Below are positions 28,034 to 38,204 of a stretch of 57,177 nt of DNA, piece by piece. The DNA is from an uncultured Chlorobiaceae bacterium (GTDB taxonomy: Bacteria > Bacteroidota > Chlorobiia > Chlorobiales > Chlorobiaceae), in assembly GCA_903871235.1 (NCBI GenBank), contig CAIQGA010000027.1, positions 1-57,177 on the forward strand. The letters are read 5' to 3'. A model generated the notes under the pieces. That model had not been told where the DNA came from and made no database searches. It saw only the letters and a program-made list of their open reading frames with translations. The position numbers were made by a program, and so were the translations under genes. Numbering within the stretch: position 1 is the stretch's first letter; every line of letters begins with the position of its first letter.

Positions 28034-30583
28034 ATGCAGAACAACAACGGTGGCAACGGCTTAAATGGCGACCACAACCATGACAGCGCAGTCAAAAAAG
28101 CTGTGAAGTTGTGTCCTGCCAATTACAAAAAGTACCATGATCCGCTCTTCGCAAGGAGGAGGTGCTATTGTGACCTCTTTTCAAGTATGTTGACCGGCGC
28201 AGCCTACTGCCGGATAATTTACGAAGATGGCATAGCGGTTGATTTCGTTCACGAAGCGGTGAATCCTGCCTTCCTGGAACAGACGGGATTGAAAAATATT
28301 GATGGACAAAGAGCCTCCGAAGTTCTTCCTGCTCTTCATGAATCAACTCCCGAGCTTCTGGAACGATTTGCAAGAGTTGCGGAAAGTGGCATTGCTGAAC
28401 GCTTTGAAATCTACATTGAGCCCGTGAAGGCCTGGCACAATATTTCAGCCTTTAGTTCAAAAAAAGGAGAGTTTTTCGCCGTATTCGAAGATATCACTGC
28501 ACGCAAAGAGTCTGAACAAAAGCTGAAATCGAGCGAGGAATATTTCAGGAAACTCTTTGAGAGCCATGCCGCAATTCAACTTGTCATCGAGCTGGATACG
28601 GGCAATATTATTGATGCCAATCCTGCGGCGGCAAAATTTTACGGCTGGCCGGTTGAGGAACTTCGCCGTATGAATATCGAGCAGCTCAGTATACTTTCGC
28701 CTAAAATGGTAAAAAAGAATCTGGAAAAAATCCGTTCTTCGGAGCAAAACCATTTTTTATTCTCTCACCGCCGCAAAGACGGCTCAATTTGTGATGTGGA
28801 GGTTTTCAGCAATATGATAGAGAGCGCAGGAGCGCCCCTTCTCTATGCTATTATTCACGATATCACCGAGCGCAAACGGCAGGAAGCGATCACCACATTT
28901 CGACTTCGTCTCTTCAAGATGGCGAAGAACCACTCGGTTGAAGAGTTGCTCCGGGCAACACTCGACGAAGCCGAACGACTGACAGAGAGCTCAATTGGAT
29001 TCTGCCACCTGCTCATGGATGATAAAACTCAGCCCTCGCTGGAGATATGGTCAACCAAATCCATCGGGAAAAGCGGCTGGATGAAACGCTATAAGGGTGA
29101 TCAATCGTTCCTGAACAAATCAGGTCTATGGGCCGATGCACTGCTGGAACACAAAGCGGTAATACACAACGATTTCAAGGCATTTATGGAGCAGCAGGGC
29201 ATAAGCTATGAGCAAACTGGCTTCACGCGAACACTGGTTGTGCCGGTCATGAAAGGCAAGAGGGTAACAGCACTCATGGGAGTGGGCAACAAGCTGTTTC
29301 TCTATAACGAAGATGATATCCGATGGGTGAGCGCGCTTGCCTATATTGCCCGTGATGTCATCAATGGCAAGCTCGCCAGATTACGGGAAAAAAAGACACT
29401 CGAAGCGCTTATCCAGTCGCAGAAAATGGCTATTATGGGCCAGCTTACCGGGGGAGTAGCCCACGATTTCAGCAACATGCTCTGTGTCATTCTTGGCTAT
29501 ACGGAAATGGCCCTTCAGGAGGTTGTGCCTGAACTGCCACTCCATGCTGACCTTGAGGCCATCCACAATGCGGCAACGCGCTCAGCCGATCTGAGTCAGA
29601 AACTGCTTTCATTTGCCCGAAACAAGAGTGAGACACCAAAAATCCTTCCACTCAACAGCATGGTGGAGGGGATGGTTTCCCTGCTGCAAAAACTGATCGG
29701 CAAACATATCCCCCTCACCTGGCTCCCCGAGAGCGAAAATGCAATGGTAAGGATCGACCCTGTTCATCTCGACCAGATTCTTGCAAACCTCTGTGTCAAT
29801 GCACGCGACGCAATAGAGAAAAACGGTCATATCACCATCGAAACAAGCCGCCGGCATTTCAATCAAACTGAATGCTCCACAGGCCATAACATAATGAAGC
29901 CCGGAGAGTACGTGATACTTTCCGTCACTGATAACGGCATCGGTATTGCAAAAAAAGATCTTTCTCATATTTTCGAGCCCTTCTTCACCACAAAAGCGGC
30001 TGGAAAGGGCACCGGCCTCGGGCTCTCAATCATCCACAGCCTTGTCACACAAAACAACGGGTATATCGAATGCGAAAGCGACCGGAAAAAAGGAACCAGC
30101 TTCAAAGTCTATCTGCCGAGGTATAAAAGCATTGATGAATCGACTGAGAGCGCGCCACCGTTGGAGCTGACGGCCAGCCAGTCCACGGCGACAATTCTCC
30201 TTGTTGAAGATGAACCTGATATCCTGCGCCTCTGCAGGGAGATGTTTGAAGAAGAGGGCTATACGGTAATTGCAGCCGCAACGCCCAATGAGGCCATCCA
30301 GCTTGCCGCAGAGCACAAGGAGAAAATCAACCTGCTCCTGAGCGATGTGGTGTTGCCAGAGATGACTGGATGCGATCTCTATAAAAAGCTGCTGCCAAAC
30401 ATCTCTAATCTCAAGGCGCTCTTTATGTCCGGTTATAGCCCTGACGTCATTGCCAGTCACGGTCTCCTTGATGAAAAAATCGGTTTTATCCAAAAACCCT
30501 TTCGCTTCAAATCACTCTCCCTTGCTGTGCGTGAAACCCTTGCCTCTGAGCCCCGTCGGCGTAAAAAATATACCGTTCACTGA
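28034..30583 (+). CDS. Hybrid sensor histidine kinase, PAS-PAS-GAF-HisKA-HATPase-REC (copy 1)
   Basis: Soluble two-component hybrid kinase of 849 residues with no membrane span. A first PAS-like domain (about 50-160, with [23 protein letters not shown]) precedes a second PAS (about 175-285, with [20 protein letters not shown]) and a GAF domain (about 290-450, with [13 protein letters not shown]). The HisKA domain has H477 in [11 protein letters not shown]. The ATPase has the N-box [10 protein letters not shown], the G1 box [10 protein letters not shown] and the G2 box GTGLGLSI. The receiver follows with VEDEPDIL, acceptor D771 in [10 protein letters not shown], and FIQKPF. No output domain is present, so phosphate must pass to another partner. 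A paralog follows directly. Confidence 0.93.
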   Translation: MQNNNGGNGLNGDHNHDSAVKKAVKLCPANYKKYHDPLFARRRCYCDLFSSMLTGAAYCRIIYEDGIAVDFVHEAVNPAFLEQTGLKNIDGQRASEVLPALHESTPELLERFARVAESGIAERFEIYIEPVKAWHNISAFSSKKGEFFAVFEDITARKESEQKLKSSEEYFRKLFESHAAIQLVIELDTGNIIDANPAAAKFYGWPVEELRRMNIEQLSILSPKMVKKNLEKIRSSEQNHFLFSHRRKDGSICDVEVFSNMIESAGAPLLYAIIHDITERKRQEAITTFRLRLFKMAKNHSVEELLRATLDEAERLTESSIGFCHLLMDDKTQPSLEIWSTKSIGKSGWMKRYKGDQSFLNKSGLWADALLEHKAVIHNDFKAFMEQQGISYEQTGFTRTLVVPVMKGKRVTALMGVGNKLFLYNEDDIRWVSALAYIARDVINGKLARLREKKTLEALIQSQKMAIMGQLTGGVAHDFSNMLCVILGYTEMALQEVVPELPLHADLEAIHNAATRSADLSQKLLSFARNKSETPKILPLNSMVEGMVSLLQKLIGKHIPLTWLPESENAMVRIDPVHLDQILANLCVNARDAIEKNGHITIETSRRHFNQTECSTGHNIMKPGEYVILSVTDNGIGIAKKDLSHIFEPFFTTKAAGKGTGLGLSIIHSLVTQNNGYIECESDRKKGTSFKVYLPRYKSIDESTESAPPLELTASQSTATILLVEDEPDILRLCREMFEEEGYTVIAAATPNEAIQLAAEHKEKINLLLSDVVLPEMTGCDLYKKLLPNISNLKALFMSGYSPDVIASHGLLDEKIGFIQKPFRFKSLSLAVRETLASEPRRRKKYTVH

Positions 30584-30764
30584 TGAAAAATGATAACCAC
30601 TGGCCACGGCTTTGCACCGGGAAGCTCAGTGGCAGCAAGCCTCTCTTTCGACAAAAAAGCACAAAGCGAATACTTTGCAACTATCAATAAAAATAATAAT
30701 TAGCTTTATTCAGCAATAAAAAATAAATTAACTGCATAATGGTGCCAACGTAAATAAACACACC

Positions 30765-33299
30765 ATGCAGAGCAACAAAGACCGCAAAAATTCCATCAGG
30801 AATGGGGGTAGCTGTGATCGCTCCGTTGTAAAACCGGAGAAGACTCGCATTGCCAATCGCGAGAGTGACGATAAGTTGCTCTTTTCTGGCCAGAAGGGAT
30901 TTTCTGCTCTGTTTGAGGGTATGCTGAACGCCTGTGCCTACTGCCGGATACTTTACGAAAATGGTGTTGCGGTTGATTTCATGCACGAAGCGGTCAACCC
31001 CGCTTTTTCGAAACTCACTGGATTGAAAAATCTTGCCGGACTGAAATCCTCCGAGGTTCTTCCCACTCTTCATACAACAACTCCCGAACTTCTTGAACGA
31101 TTTGCCAGGGTTGCAGAGAGCGGTATTGCTGACCGCTTTGAAATCTACATCGATCCCCTTGATGTTTGGCATGACATTTCAGCCTTCAGTTCAATACAAG
31201 GAGAGCTCTTCGCCGTATTTGAAGATATCACCGCACGCAAGCAGGCGGAACAAAAACTCCAAAAGAGCGAAGAACAATTCAGGAGGATGTTTGAAAAGCA
31301 TAATGCCATACAGCTTCTCATTGATCCGGAGAGTGGCAATATTGTTGATGCCAATTTTGCAGCAGCACAATTTTACGGCTGGTCAACAGAGGAACTCCGC
31401 CAGATGCAGATAGAGCACATCAATATCCTGCCACCTGAAGAGGTTAAAAAGAGAATGGAGAGATGCAAATCGGCCAAACAAGAGCATTTTGAATTTCGCC
31501 ACCGCAGGAAGGATGGCTCTGTGCGCGATGTTGAGGTATTCAGCAGCAATATAGAAATTGCTGGTGCGGCCATTCTCTTTTCCATTATTCACGATATCAC
31601 TGAGCGCAAACGACTGGAAACGATCACAGCGTTCCGCTCTCGCCTCTTCAAGATGGCGAAGAGCCATTCTGTAGCTGAACTGATCCGGGCAACACTCGAC
31701 GAAGCCGAGCAATTAACGGAGAGTTCGATTGGATTCTGCCACCTGTTCATGGATGATTTTGCTGTACCAACGCTGGATATATGGTCAACCAACTTCAGCA
31801 AACAAAACCGTTGGAGAAAGCCGCACAAAAGAGCTCACCCGCACCTGAACACATCAGCGCTATGGGCCGATGTGTTGCAGAAACGAAAAGCAGTGATTCA
31901 CAACAATTACAAAGCACTCATGCAGCAGGGCAGCATACCCGATGAGCATCCCGGCCTCACCCGTACACTGGTTGTTCCGATCATGAAAGGCAAGAGTGTA
32001 ATGGCTGTTATGGGAGTGGGCAACAAGTATTTCCCCTATGATGAAGATGATATTCGATGGGTAAGCGAGCTTGCCGACATTGTTCGTGAGGTCATCAATA
32101 GCAAGCTCATCAAAATAAGGGAAAAAAAGACACTTGACGCGCTGATCCAGTCGCAGAAAATGGAGATTATTGGCCAGCTTACCGGAGGTGTAGCCCATGA
32201 CTTCAGCAACATGCTCTGTGTCATTCTTGGCTATACTGAAATGGCCCTCCAGGATGTTGTGCCTGAACTGCCGCTCCATGCCGACCTTGAGGCTATCCAC
32301 AATGCCGCAACCCACTCTGCTGATTTGAGCCAGCAACTGCTTGCCTTTGACCGAAATAAGAGCGTGACACCGAAAATTCTTGCACTGAACAGTATGGTGG
32401 AGGGGACGGTTACCCTGCTGCAAAAGCTGATCGGCAAACATATCACCCTCACCTGGATCCCCGAGAGCGAACAAAGAATGGTAAAAATAAGCCCGGTTCA
32501 TCTCGACCAGATTCTTGCAAACCTCTGCATCAATGCACGCGATGCAATAGAAAAAAATGGTCGTATCACCATCGAAACCAGCCTGATTCATCTCAATCAA
32601 GCTGATTGCACCGCAGAACATCCATGCAAGAAACCCGGAGACTACGTGACACTCTCCGTCACTGATAACGGCAGCGGTATTGCAAAAAAAGATCTTCCTC
32701 ATATTTTTGAGCCCTTCTTTACCACAAAAGCAGTTGAAAAAGGCACCGGTCTCGGGCTTTCGATTATAAACAGCATTGTCACACAAAACAACGGGTATAT
32801 CCATTGCGAGAGCAAACTGCGAAAAGGAAGCTGTTTTAAAGTCTATCTCCCCTGTTATGAAGGCGTTGATGAATCTACAGAGAGCACGCCACAACCAGAG
32901 GTCGCCATCAGCCGTTTAAAGGCTACAATTCTGCTTGTTGAAGATGAGCCCGATATCCTGCTCCTCTGCAGAGAGATGTTTGAGGAAGAGGGCTACACGG
33001 TACTTGCAGCCGCGACGCCCAACGAGGCCATTGAGCTTACCGCAGAGCATAAGGATGAAATCGGTCTCCTTCTGAGCGATGTAGTGTTGCCGGAGATGAA
33101 CGGATGCGATCTCTACAAAAAGCTGCTGCCGACCATCCCGGATCTCAAGGCGCTCTTTATGTCAGGCTACACTCCTGACGTCATAGCCAGTCACGGTCTC
33201 AAGGATGAAAAGGTCGGTTTCATCCAGAAGCCCTTCCGCTTCAAATCGCTCTCTCTTGCCGTACATGAAACCCTTGCCTCTGCATCTCGCCACGCGTAA
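30765..33299 (+). CDS. Hybrid sensor histidine kinase, PAS-PAS-GAF-HisKA-HATPase-REC (copy 2)
   Basis: Paralog of the preceding kinase, 844 residues, with the same domain order and long nearly identical stretches, especially from the HisKA domain to the receiver. The phospho-histidine is H478 in [11 protein letters not shown] and the receiver aspartate D772 in [10 protein letters not shown]. The PAS and GAF regions are more diverged, so signal input may differ while the catalytic end is shared. The gap between the copies is about 180 bases, and both may have separate promoters. A tandem duplication is the simplest origin. Target response regulator unknown. Confidence 0.93.
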   Translation: MQSNKDRKNSIRNGGSCDRSVVKPEKTRIANRESDDKLLFSGQKGFSALFEGMLNACAYCRILYENGVAVDFMHEAVNPAFSKLTGLKNLAGLKSSEVLPTLHTTTPELLERFARVAESGIADRFEIYIDPLDVWHDISAFSSIQGELFAVFEDITARKQAEQKLQKSEEQFRRMFEKHNAIQLLIDPESGNIVDANFAAAQFYGWSTEELRQMQIEHINILPPEEVKKRMERCKSAKQEHFEFRHRRKDGSVRDVEVFSSNIEIAGAAILFSIIHDITERKRLETITAFRSRLFKMAKSHSVAELIRATLDEAEQLTESSIGFCHLFMDDFAVPTLDIWSTNFSKQNRWRKPHKRAHPHLNTSALWADVLQKRKAVIHNNYKALMQQGSIPDEHPGLTRTLVVPIMKGKSVMAVMGVGNKYFPYDEDDIRWVSELADIVREVINSKLIKIREKKTLDALIQSQKMEIIGQLTGGVAHDFSNMLCVILGYTEMALQDVVPELPLHADLEAIHNAATHSADLSQQLLAFDRNKSVTPKILALNSMVEGTVTLLQKLIGKHITLTWIPESEQRMVKISPVHLDQILANLCINARDAIEKNGRITIETSLIHLNQADCTAEHPCKKPGDYVTLSVTDNGSGIAKKDLPHIFEPFFTTKAVEKGTGLGLSIINSIVTQNNGYIHCESKLRKGSCFKVYLPCYEGVDESTESTPQPEVAISRLKATILLVEDEPDILLLCREMFEEEGYTVLAAATPNEAIELTAEHKDEIGLLLSDVVLPEMNGCDLYKKLLPTIPDLKALFMSGYTPDVIASHGLKDEKVGFIQKPFRFKSLSLAVHETLASASRHA

Positions 33300-33612
33300 A
33301 AAAAGTTACAGGTAAGGGGGAGGCAACACCCTCACGACAACAAAAAAGCCAGCCATTCAAACGCACGTGAACGAAATAATCCGCTCACAGAGAGATGGTT
33401 TCAGCGGGCTCACCCTTCACATAAAGAAAACCTGGCCATTGCAACAACGCAATAGTCTCGCCTTACTTTGTTATATAAAATAATACGAAAACCTTATTTT
33501 TTTACCAAAAATCAGATATTTTCCTTATTATAAAAGGATTTTGAGAATTTCGAACAAAAAAAGAGCTGAAATTTTGACAACAACTCTCTTTTATAAACAG
33601 GAACATTAAACC
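33300..33612 (+). other. Intergenic stretch after the kinases
   Basis: About 310 AT-rich bases without a recognised gene. It contains the promoter region of the small ORF at 33613; no clear motif was identified. Confidence 0.4.
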
Positions 33613-33921
33613 ATGAAACACTCGTTACGTCCCCTTGGAACCGTTGCACAGCTTCTTGAAGAACTTGGCCATGAAGTAAGCTATGCCTATGATGATCTCG
33701 TTTTTGTCAACGACAACGACTTTCTGCTTCAATTCGAAAACAACGGGCCGGTAGTGAACCTCTTTTTCAACCAGAGCTGCCTGAAAACAGATGCCGATAA
33801 CGTTGAACAGAGTATCATACCCGCAGCCGACAGAAAAGGGCTTTCGATTGTAAAAAAAGGGCGCTACAACCTGACCGGACAAGCCGATGAAACACTGAGA
33901 ATAGAGTTTTTCGACAACTGA
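33613..33921 (+). CDS. Small protein of unknown function
   Basis: A 102-residue protein, MKHSLRPLGTVAQLLEELGHEVSYAYDDL and onwards. It has alternating strands and helices, several acidic residues, one cysteine (NQSCLKTDAD) and no membrane segment. The start is preceded by AAACAGGAACATTAAACC, with a weak purine-rich site. It appears to be a real folded protein from its composition, but no family was recognised. It is followed by a hairpin shared with the convergent helicase gene. Confidence 0.55.
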   Translation: MKHSLRPLGTVAQLLEELGHEVSYAYDDLVFVNDNDFLLQFENNGPVVNLFFNQSCLKTDADNVEQSIIPAADRKGLSIVKKGRYNLTGQADETLRIEFFDN

Positions 33922-33942
33922 GGCAGTTTCTTCATCCGACAC

Positions 33943-33969
33943 CGGGGAACTCCCGAAAAGAGTTCCCCG
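33943..33969. terminator. 10-bp perfect hairpin between convergent genes
   Basis: CGGGGAACTC pairs with GAGTTCCCCG across seven bases. No long T-run follows on either strand, so it may be a transcript-end stabiliser rather than a strong intrinsic terminator. Confidence 0.45.
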
Positions 33970-33986
33970 AAAACAGCACTCTATAA

Positions 33987-35243
33987 TTATCGCCCGTTAC
34001 GAGGTTTTTCTGACCACCCTCTCGACACACTCTTTGCCGGAGGTTTCGGTCCCGGGTGTCCGGAGTTCCCTCTCCCCTGCTGTTTTGGCGCCTTCACCGG
34101 ATTGTGATCCATCAACGGGAATGAGTGATCGTCGATAACCGGGATTTTTTTAGCGATCAGTTTTTCAATATCGCGCAGGTACTCCTTCTCCTCGGCATCA
34201 CAAAACGAAAGTGCCGTTCCCTTTGCGCCAGCCCTGCCCGTTCGCCCAATCCGGTGAACGTAGGTTTCGGCAATATTGGGCATTTCAAAATTGATCACAT
34301 ACTCCAAATCGTCCACGTCAATACCCCGTGCGGCAATATCGGTCGCCACCAGAACACGCGTCGTCTGTGCCTTGAAATTGAGCAACGCCCGCTGACGCGC
34401 ATTTTGTGCCTTGTTGCCATGAATCGCCTCTGCCTTGATACTGTGCCTCTCGAGTACTTTCACAACCTTGTCGGCCCCATGCTTTGTGCGCGTAAAAACC
34501 AGCGCCGTCTTGATCTTCTTATCCTCTAAAATATTGACCAGCAAGCTGTTTTTATTTCCTTTGTCAACAAAATAGATCGACTGATTGATAATCTCTACCG
34601 TTGACGACACCGGCGTAACCGAAACCTTCGAAGGATTATGCAGAATGGTAGCAGCAAGCTTGACAATTTCACCAGGCATGGTGGCAGAAAAGAAGAGTGA
34701 CTGCTTCTGTTTCGGAAGCACAGACAATAATTTTCTGATATCATGAATAAAACCCATGTCGAGCATGCGGTCGGCTTCATCAAGTACCAGTATTTCGACG
34801 TGGCGTAAACTCAGAAATCCCTGGTTCAGGAGATCAAGCAGCCGCCCCGGTGTGGCAATAACGATGTCAACACCACGAATCAATGCGGAGGTTTGCGGGT
34901 TCTGGTTGACACCACCAAAAATCACCGTATTGGTCAGCCCGGTATGCCGTCCGTAAGCGTTAAAACTCTCGCCGATCTGAATAGCCAGTTCGCGCGTCGG
35001 GGTGACAATCAGGCTTCTGATTTTGCGTTTCTTGTCATACACCTTGTTTTCACTCAGGAGTTGCAGAATAGGAATGGCAAACGCAGCCGTCTTGCCGGTT
35101 CCCGTCTGCGCACAACCGAGCAGATCGGTGCCCTGTAAAATAATCGGTATCGCTTCTGCCTGAATGGGAGTTGGTGTGCTATAACCCTCTTCCTGCAATG
35201 CTTGTAAAATTGGCTCAATGATGTTGAGTGACTGAAATTCCAT
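33987..35243 (-). CDS. rhlE: DEAD-box RNA helicase (RhlE-like)
   Basis: ATP-dependent RNA helicase of 418 residues used in RNA remodelling and ribosome assembly. Motifs in order: Q motif ([24 protein letters not shown]), motif [12 protein letters not shown], Ia [43 protein letters not shown] and [22 protein letters not shown]. The C-terminal tail (from about 375) is short, basic and glycine/proline-rich ([16 protein letters not shown]), as in the RhlE group. Transcribed as a single gene. Confidence 0.92.
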   Translation of the reverse strand: MEFQSLNIIEPILQALQEEGYSTPTPIQAEAIPIILQGTDLLGCAQTGTGKTAAFAIPILQLLSENKVYDKKRKIRSLIVTPTRELAIQIGESFNAYGRHTGLTNTVIFGGVNQNPQTSALIRGVDIVIATPGRLLDLLNQGFLSLRHVEILVLDEADRMLDMGFIHDIRKLLSVLPKQKQSLFFSATMPGEIVKLAATILHNPSKVSVTPVSSTVEIINQSIYFVDKGNKNSLLVNILEDKKIKTALVFTRTKHGADKVVKVLERHSIKAEAIHGNKAQNARQRALLNFKAQTTRVLVATDIAARGIDVDDLEYVINFEMPNIAETYVHRIGRTGRAGAKGTALSFCDAEEKEYLRDIEKLIAKKIPVIDDHSFPLMDHNPVKAPKQQGRGNSGHPGPKPPAKSVSRGWSEKPRNGR

Positions 35244-35648
35244 AGGGTATATAATTGTTGAACTGTTCGTTATGAGATAAAACGACTATGCGTGAAATGC
35301 GCGGCACGTCAAGCACGCTCGCCCTGGAACACCACAGCTTACACTCTCCCTGTTGCAAAAAGGGTGAGGGCCGGGTATATCTGCAAAATGCGGGGATGTT
35401 ATGAGTTGTTAGCCGTAAAAAGCGCTTTGTCGGGCGGAATGAATCGCTAACTGTACCACAAAATCAGATCAGGGCAATATAACGATTCCATTTAGATTAT
35501 AGCATTTACCTATACAACTGGTACAAAAAGATTCACGACTGAACGAAAACCCATGTTCATACTTGCAGGATCTGTGCGGACAGCTTTTCTTTCATACCCT
35601 TTTCACCTATTTTCCGTTACAAAAAAACTTTTAGAAGCTTTTTGAACC
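35244..35648 (-). other. Gene-poor stretch upstream of the helicase gene
   Basis: About 400 bases between divergent genes, without recognised coding sequence or RNA structure. It must hold the promoter of the helicase gene and, on the other strand, that of the small membrane protein. Confidence 0.4.
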
Positions 35649-35927
35649 ATGACAATGAGCTTTCTGTACAATACCGACTGGTGGATAAGCGCCGCGACCG
35701 CTCTGGCCGCAACCTCAATTCCCGCTTTTTTGAAACCAGTGAGGGTCGTTCACCTGCTGCTGGCTACGGCACTATGGATGGCAGCAATTCTACGGATAGT
35801 CCTGATAGAGGGAGCCCTTGCAGCCGTTACAGGAGGCGGAGTGTCGCTGCTCTGGGGCTTACTGCTGATGCTCCTCTCACTCCTCTTTTCCGGGCTGCGG
35901 CAAATGGCAAACCAACGCTACAGTTGA
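35649..35927 (+). CDS. Small membrane protein of unknown function
   Basis: A 92-residue protein with three hydrophobic segments (WWISAATALAATSIPAF, VVHLLLATALWMAAILRIVLI, LLWGLLLMLLSLLFSGL), opening MTMSFLYNTDWW. The overlapping frame at 35642-36031 is longer but shows no protein-like pattern. It is chosen for its coherent hydrophobicity. The 3' end overlaps the end of the convergent metallopeptidase gene by 10 bases. No family was recognised. Confidence 0.5.
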   Translation: MTMSFLYNTDWWISAATALAATSIPAFLKPVRVVHLLLATALWMAAILRIVLIEGALAAVTGGGVSLLWGLLLMLLSLLFSGLRQMANQRYS

Positions 35928-36628
35928 GCAGAGACCCACTGCGGCACATACTTCCAGGCACTTTTCATCTCCTTGTTGTTCCTTCGCCAGAGAGGATCAT
36001 GCTGCTGAACCAGACCCCAAAAAGAAGCTGAATGGTTCAGATGCACCGTGTGGCACAGTTCATGCAGCATGATATGGCTGAGCAGGTGTTCCGGTAAAAA
36101 AAGTAGTTTGGTATTCAATGTAATTGTGTGGCGAGAGGTGCAGCTCCCCCACCGCGAATGCTGCAGGCGAACCTTACCCTCAGCATAGTCGAACTGATGG
36201 GCTGCGGCCATCCGCTCAAGAGAGGGAAGAAGAGTCACCTTTGCCCGATGCTTCAGCCAGGAGTGCAGCAACCGTTGGCAAAGCACCCTGTCGGCCACAT
36301 CACCTGAAACAAGCAGGCTGTTTTGATGTTGCTCCTTAATCTTACCCTCCCCAATAGCCGTCTGCATATACTCCACCTCCCACGACTGGGCAAAATGGGG
36401 AAAAGCTATCATGCGGGGCAGCCCCTCTTCACTGACAGCAAGAGCTTCCTGCCGCTGGGCCTCCAGCTCCGCTTCCACCTTTCGTATCCATACCTCATGA
36501 CGAAGCAGAAGCGACGGAACCTGCTTTTTATCAAATCCTGCCGGAACAACCACCACAAGCCCGTCATGCGGCGTCATTTTCAAGCGAGGGCGAATGGCCC
36601 TTGCACTGACCTTAACGGTAACCTTCAT
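35918..36628 (-). CDS. YgjP-like zinc metallopeptidase domain protein (DUF45)
   Basis: A 236-residue protein of the DUF45/YgjP group, related to M48 and SprT-type metallopeptidases. The zinc motif is HELCHTVHLNHSASFW (HExxH near residue 190, with the third ligand following). VRLQHSRWGSCTSRHTITLN just before it is the conserved W-G-S-C segment of this family. Its start overlaps the end of the cystathionine gamma-synthase gene by four bases (ATGA), so it is co-translated and likely under the same riboswitch. Function of the family is poorly known. Confidence 0.85.
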   Translation of the reverse strand: MKVTVKVSARAIRPRLKMTPHDGLVVVVPAGFDKKQVPSLLLRHEVWIRKVEAELEAQRQEALAVSEEGLPRMIAFPHFAQSWEVEYMQTAIGEGKIKEQHQNSLLVSGDVADRVLCQRLLHSWLKHRAKVTLLPSLERMAAAHQFDYAEGKVRLQHSRWGSCTSRHTITLNTKLLFLPEHLLSHIMLHELCHTVHLNHSASFWGLVQQHDPLWRRNNKEMKSAWKYVPQWVSAQL

Positions 36629-37761
36629 CCAAGCGCGTTTTTCAAATCTGCAATCAGGTCATCCCGATCCTCGATACCGACCGAAAGCCGGATAATCGTA
36701 TCGGTAATCCCTGCCGCCTCGCGGTGCTCATGATCCATCGATGCGTGGCTCATGGTTGCCGGATGCTCAATCAGCGACTCAACACCGCCAAGGCTTTCAG
36801 CAAGGGCAAAGAGCTTTGTCCCCTTCAGCACCCGATTGACATCCTCAATGGTACCATCAAGCTCAAAAGAGACCATACCACCGAAACTCAGTTGCTGCTT
36901 TTTTGCCAGCTCATGCTGCGGATGGGCCGGAAGGCCGGGATAAAAAACCCGCTTAACCTTATTGTGCTTCTCCAGAAACTCCGCCACAGCCTGCGCATTA
37001 CGCTCATGTTCCCTCATGCGCACCACCAGTGTCTTGATACCACGAAGCACCAGCCAGCAATCAAACGGCTGGGCACAGGTACCGAGCGCATTAACGATAA
37101 ACTTCAGACGGGCATCAAGATCCTCACTGTTGGAGAGCACCGCCCCGCCAACCACATCGGAGTGACCGTTCAAATACTTGGTGGTCGAATGCACCACAAT
37201 GTCGGCTCCCAGCTCAAAGGGCTTCTGCCCATAAGGCGAAAGAAAGGTGTTATCGACAATGGTCAACAGCCCCCTCTCTTTGGCAAGAGCAGCCACCTCC
37301 GCAATATCAACAAGATTCAAGAGCGGATTGGAGGGAGTCTCGACCCATACCGCTTTCGTCTTTTCATTCACATAGGGTAGAAGATTTGCCGCCTCCTGAA
37401 GATTGACAAAATGCACCTTGATATTAAAATGCTCCTCAACCGTCTTCATCAACCGCGAGGTGCCGCCATAGCAGTCATCGGTACAGATAATCTCATCGCC
37501 GGACTTAAAAATATTGAGAGTCGAAGTAATCGCCGCCATACCGGTCGTTACCGCAACAGCAAAAGAGCACCCTTCAAGAACGCAGAGGTTATCTTCGAGC
37601 GCCTTGCGTGTCGGGTTGCCACTCCGGGTGTAATCAAATCCCTTGTGTTTGCCGATATCCTCAAATACAAAGGTCGAACTCTGGTAAATCGGAGTCATGA
37701 TTGCGCCGTAAGCCTTGTCAGGGCCCACACCGGCATGAATGGTATCTGTCTGGAAACTCAT
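36625..37761 (-). CDS. metB: Cystathionine gamma-synthase / gamma-lyase family enzyme
   Basis: PLP enzyme of the transsulfuration route, 378 residues from the ATG at 37761 (MSFQTDTIHAGVGPDKAYGA, the family start). The open frame extends to 37905 only through leader RNA. DYTRSGNPTRKALE, ETPSNPLLNLVDI, VDNTFLSPYGQKP (PLP aspartate) and HSTTKYLNGHSDVVGG (Schiff-base lysine) are all present, as is SLGGVESLIEHPATMSHAS near the C-terminus. Synthase versus lyase cannot be told from motifs alone. The SAM-I riboswitch upstream favours a methionine/cysteine synthesis role, hence the provisional symbol. Confidence 0.88.
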   Translation of the reverse strand: MSFQTDTIHAGVGPDKAYGAIMTPIYQSSTFVFEDIGKHKGFDYTRSGNPTRKALEDNLCVLEGCSFAVAVTTGMAAITSTLNIFKSGDEIICTDDCYGGTSRLMKTVEEHFNIKVHFVNLQEAANLLPYVNEKTKAVWVETPSNPLLNLVDIAEVAALAKERGLLTIVDNTFLSPYGQKPFELGADIVVHSTTKYLNGHSDVVGGAVLSNSEDLDARLKFIVNALGTCAQPFDCWLVLRGIKTLVVRMREHERNAQAVAEFLEKHNKVKRVFYPGLPAHPQHELAKKQQLSFGGMVSFELDGTIEDVNRVLKGTKLFALAESLGGVESLIEHPATMSHASMDHEHREAAGITDTIIRLSVGIEDRDDLIADLKNALG

Positions 37762-37795
37762 GAATAGCTCGTTTGGTAAATTAATGATAGATAAA

Positions 37796-37832
37796 ATAAA
37801 AAAACCCCTTCCCCGATGAGCATGGAAGAGGT
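37796..37832 (-). terminator. Intrinsic terminator in the riboswitch expression platform
   Basis: On the minus strand CCTCTTCC pairs with GGAAGGGG (one G-T pair) across a short loop, followed by seven T. It sits between the SAM-I aptamer and the metB start codon, the place expected for SAM-dependent termination. Confidence 0.8.
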
Positions 37833-37935
37833 AAAAAAAATGAAACTCCGTTTTCGGCAGGGCACGGGCCGAAAGGCGCCATACCTGTTTTGAAAAAAGA
37901 AACATGTTCGCTCTTTTTCACTCATCATTCTTCTG

Positions 37936-38070
37936 CTTCATCCTGGCCGGAAAAACCGGATGCAAGAGAGCGCAAAAGTAGAATGTGGCACCGTGTTCTG
38001 CTATTTCGATGCAGAATCGGTTGTCAAGGCTTCACCGGGTCTATTCCCTCAGCCTTTCTTGATGACCAGC
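37936..38070 (-). promoter_or_regulatory. SAM-I riboswitch aptamer (S box) upstream of metB
   Basis: The minus strand reads TCATCAAGAAAGGCTGAGGG, then ATAGACCCGGTGAAGCCTTGA and CAACC, and later CGGTGCCACATTCTACT. This matches the SAM-I core in order: AAGA-AGGC, GAGGGA, CCC-GATGAA-like, G-CAACC, GGTGC-A-ATTC. The closing P1 helix is TCATC (near 38065) with GATGA (37938-37942). SAM binding would favour the downstream terminator and shut off the metB operon. The leader is about 175 bases from the aptamer end to the start codon. Confidence 0.85.
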
Positions 38071-38204
38071 ACAATGGAATTAAAAAACTTGGTAACGATT
38101 GTTAATGTACGATTTCAGAGGCAATAATGCAAACAGCACAAGACTCATGCCAGGTAATTACTTGATATCTTCATCTATTAGTCCTATGTTATGAAAAAAA
38201 GCCC

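Noticed and set aside
31860-32894. 344-codon frame antisense to the second kinase
   Set aside because: Lies wholly on the complementary strand of a well-supported gene; a similar shadow occurs under the first kinase.
35642-36031. 129-codon frame overlapping the small membrane protein
   Set aside because: The 92-codon frame has coherent membrane segments, while this one has no protein-like pattern and overlaps the metallopeptidase end.
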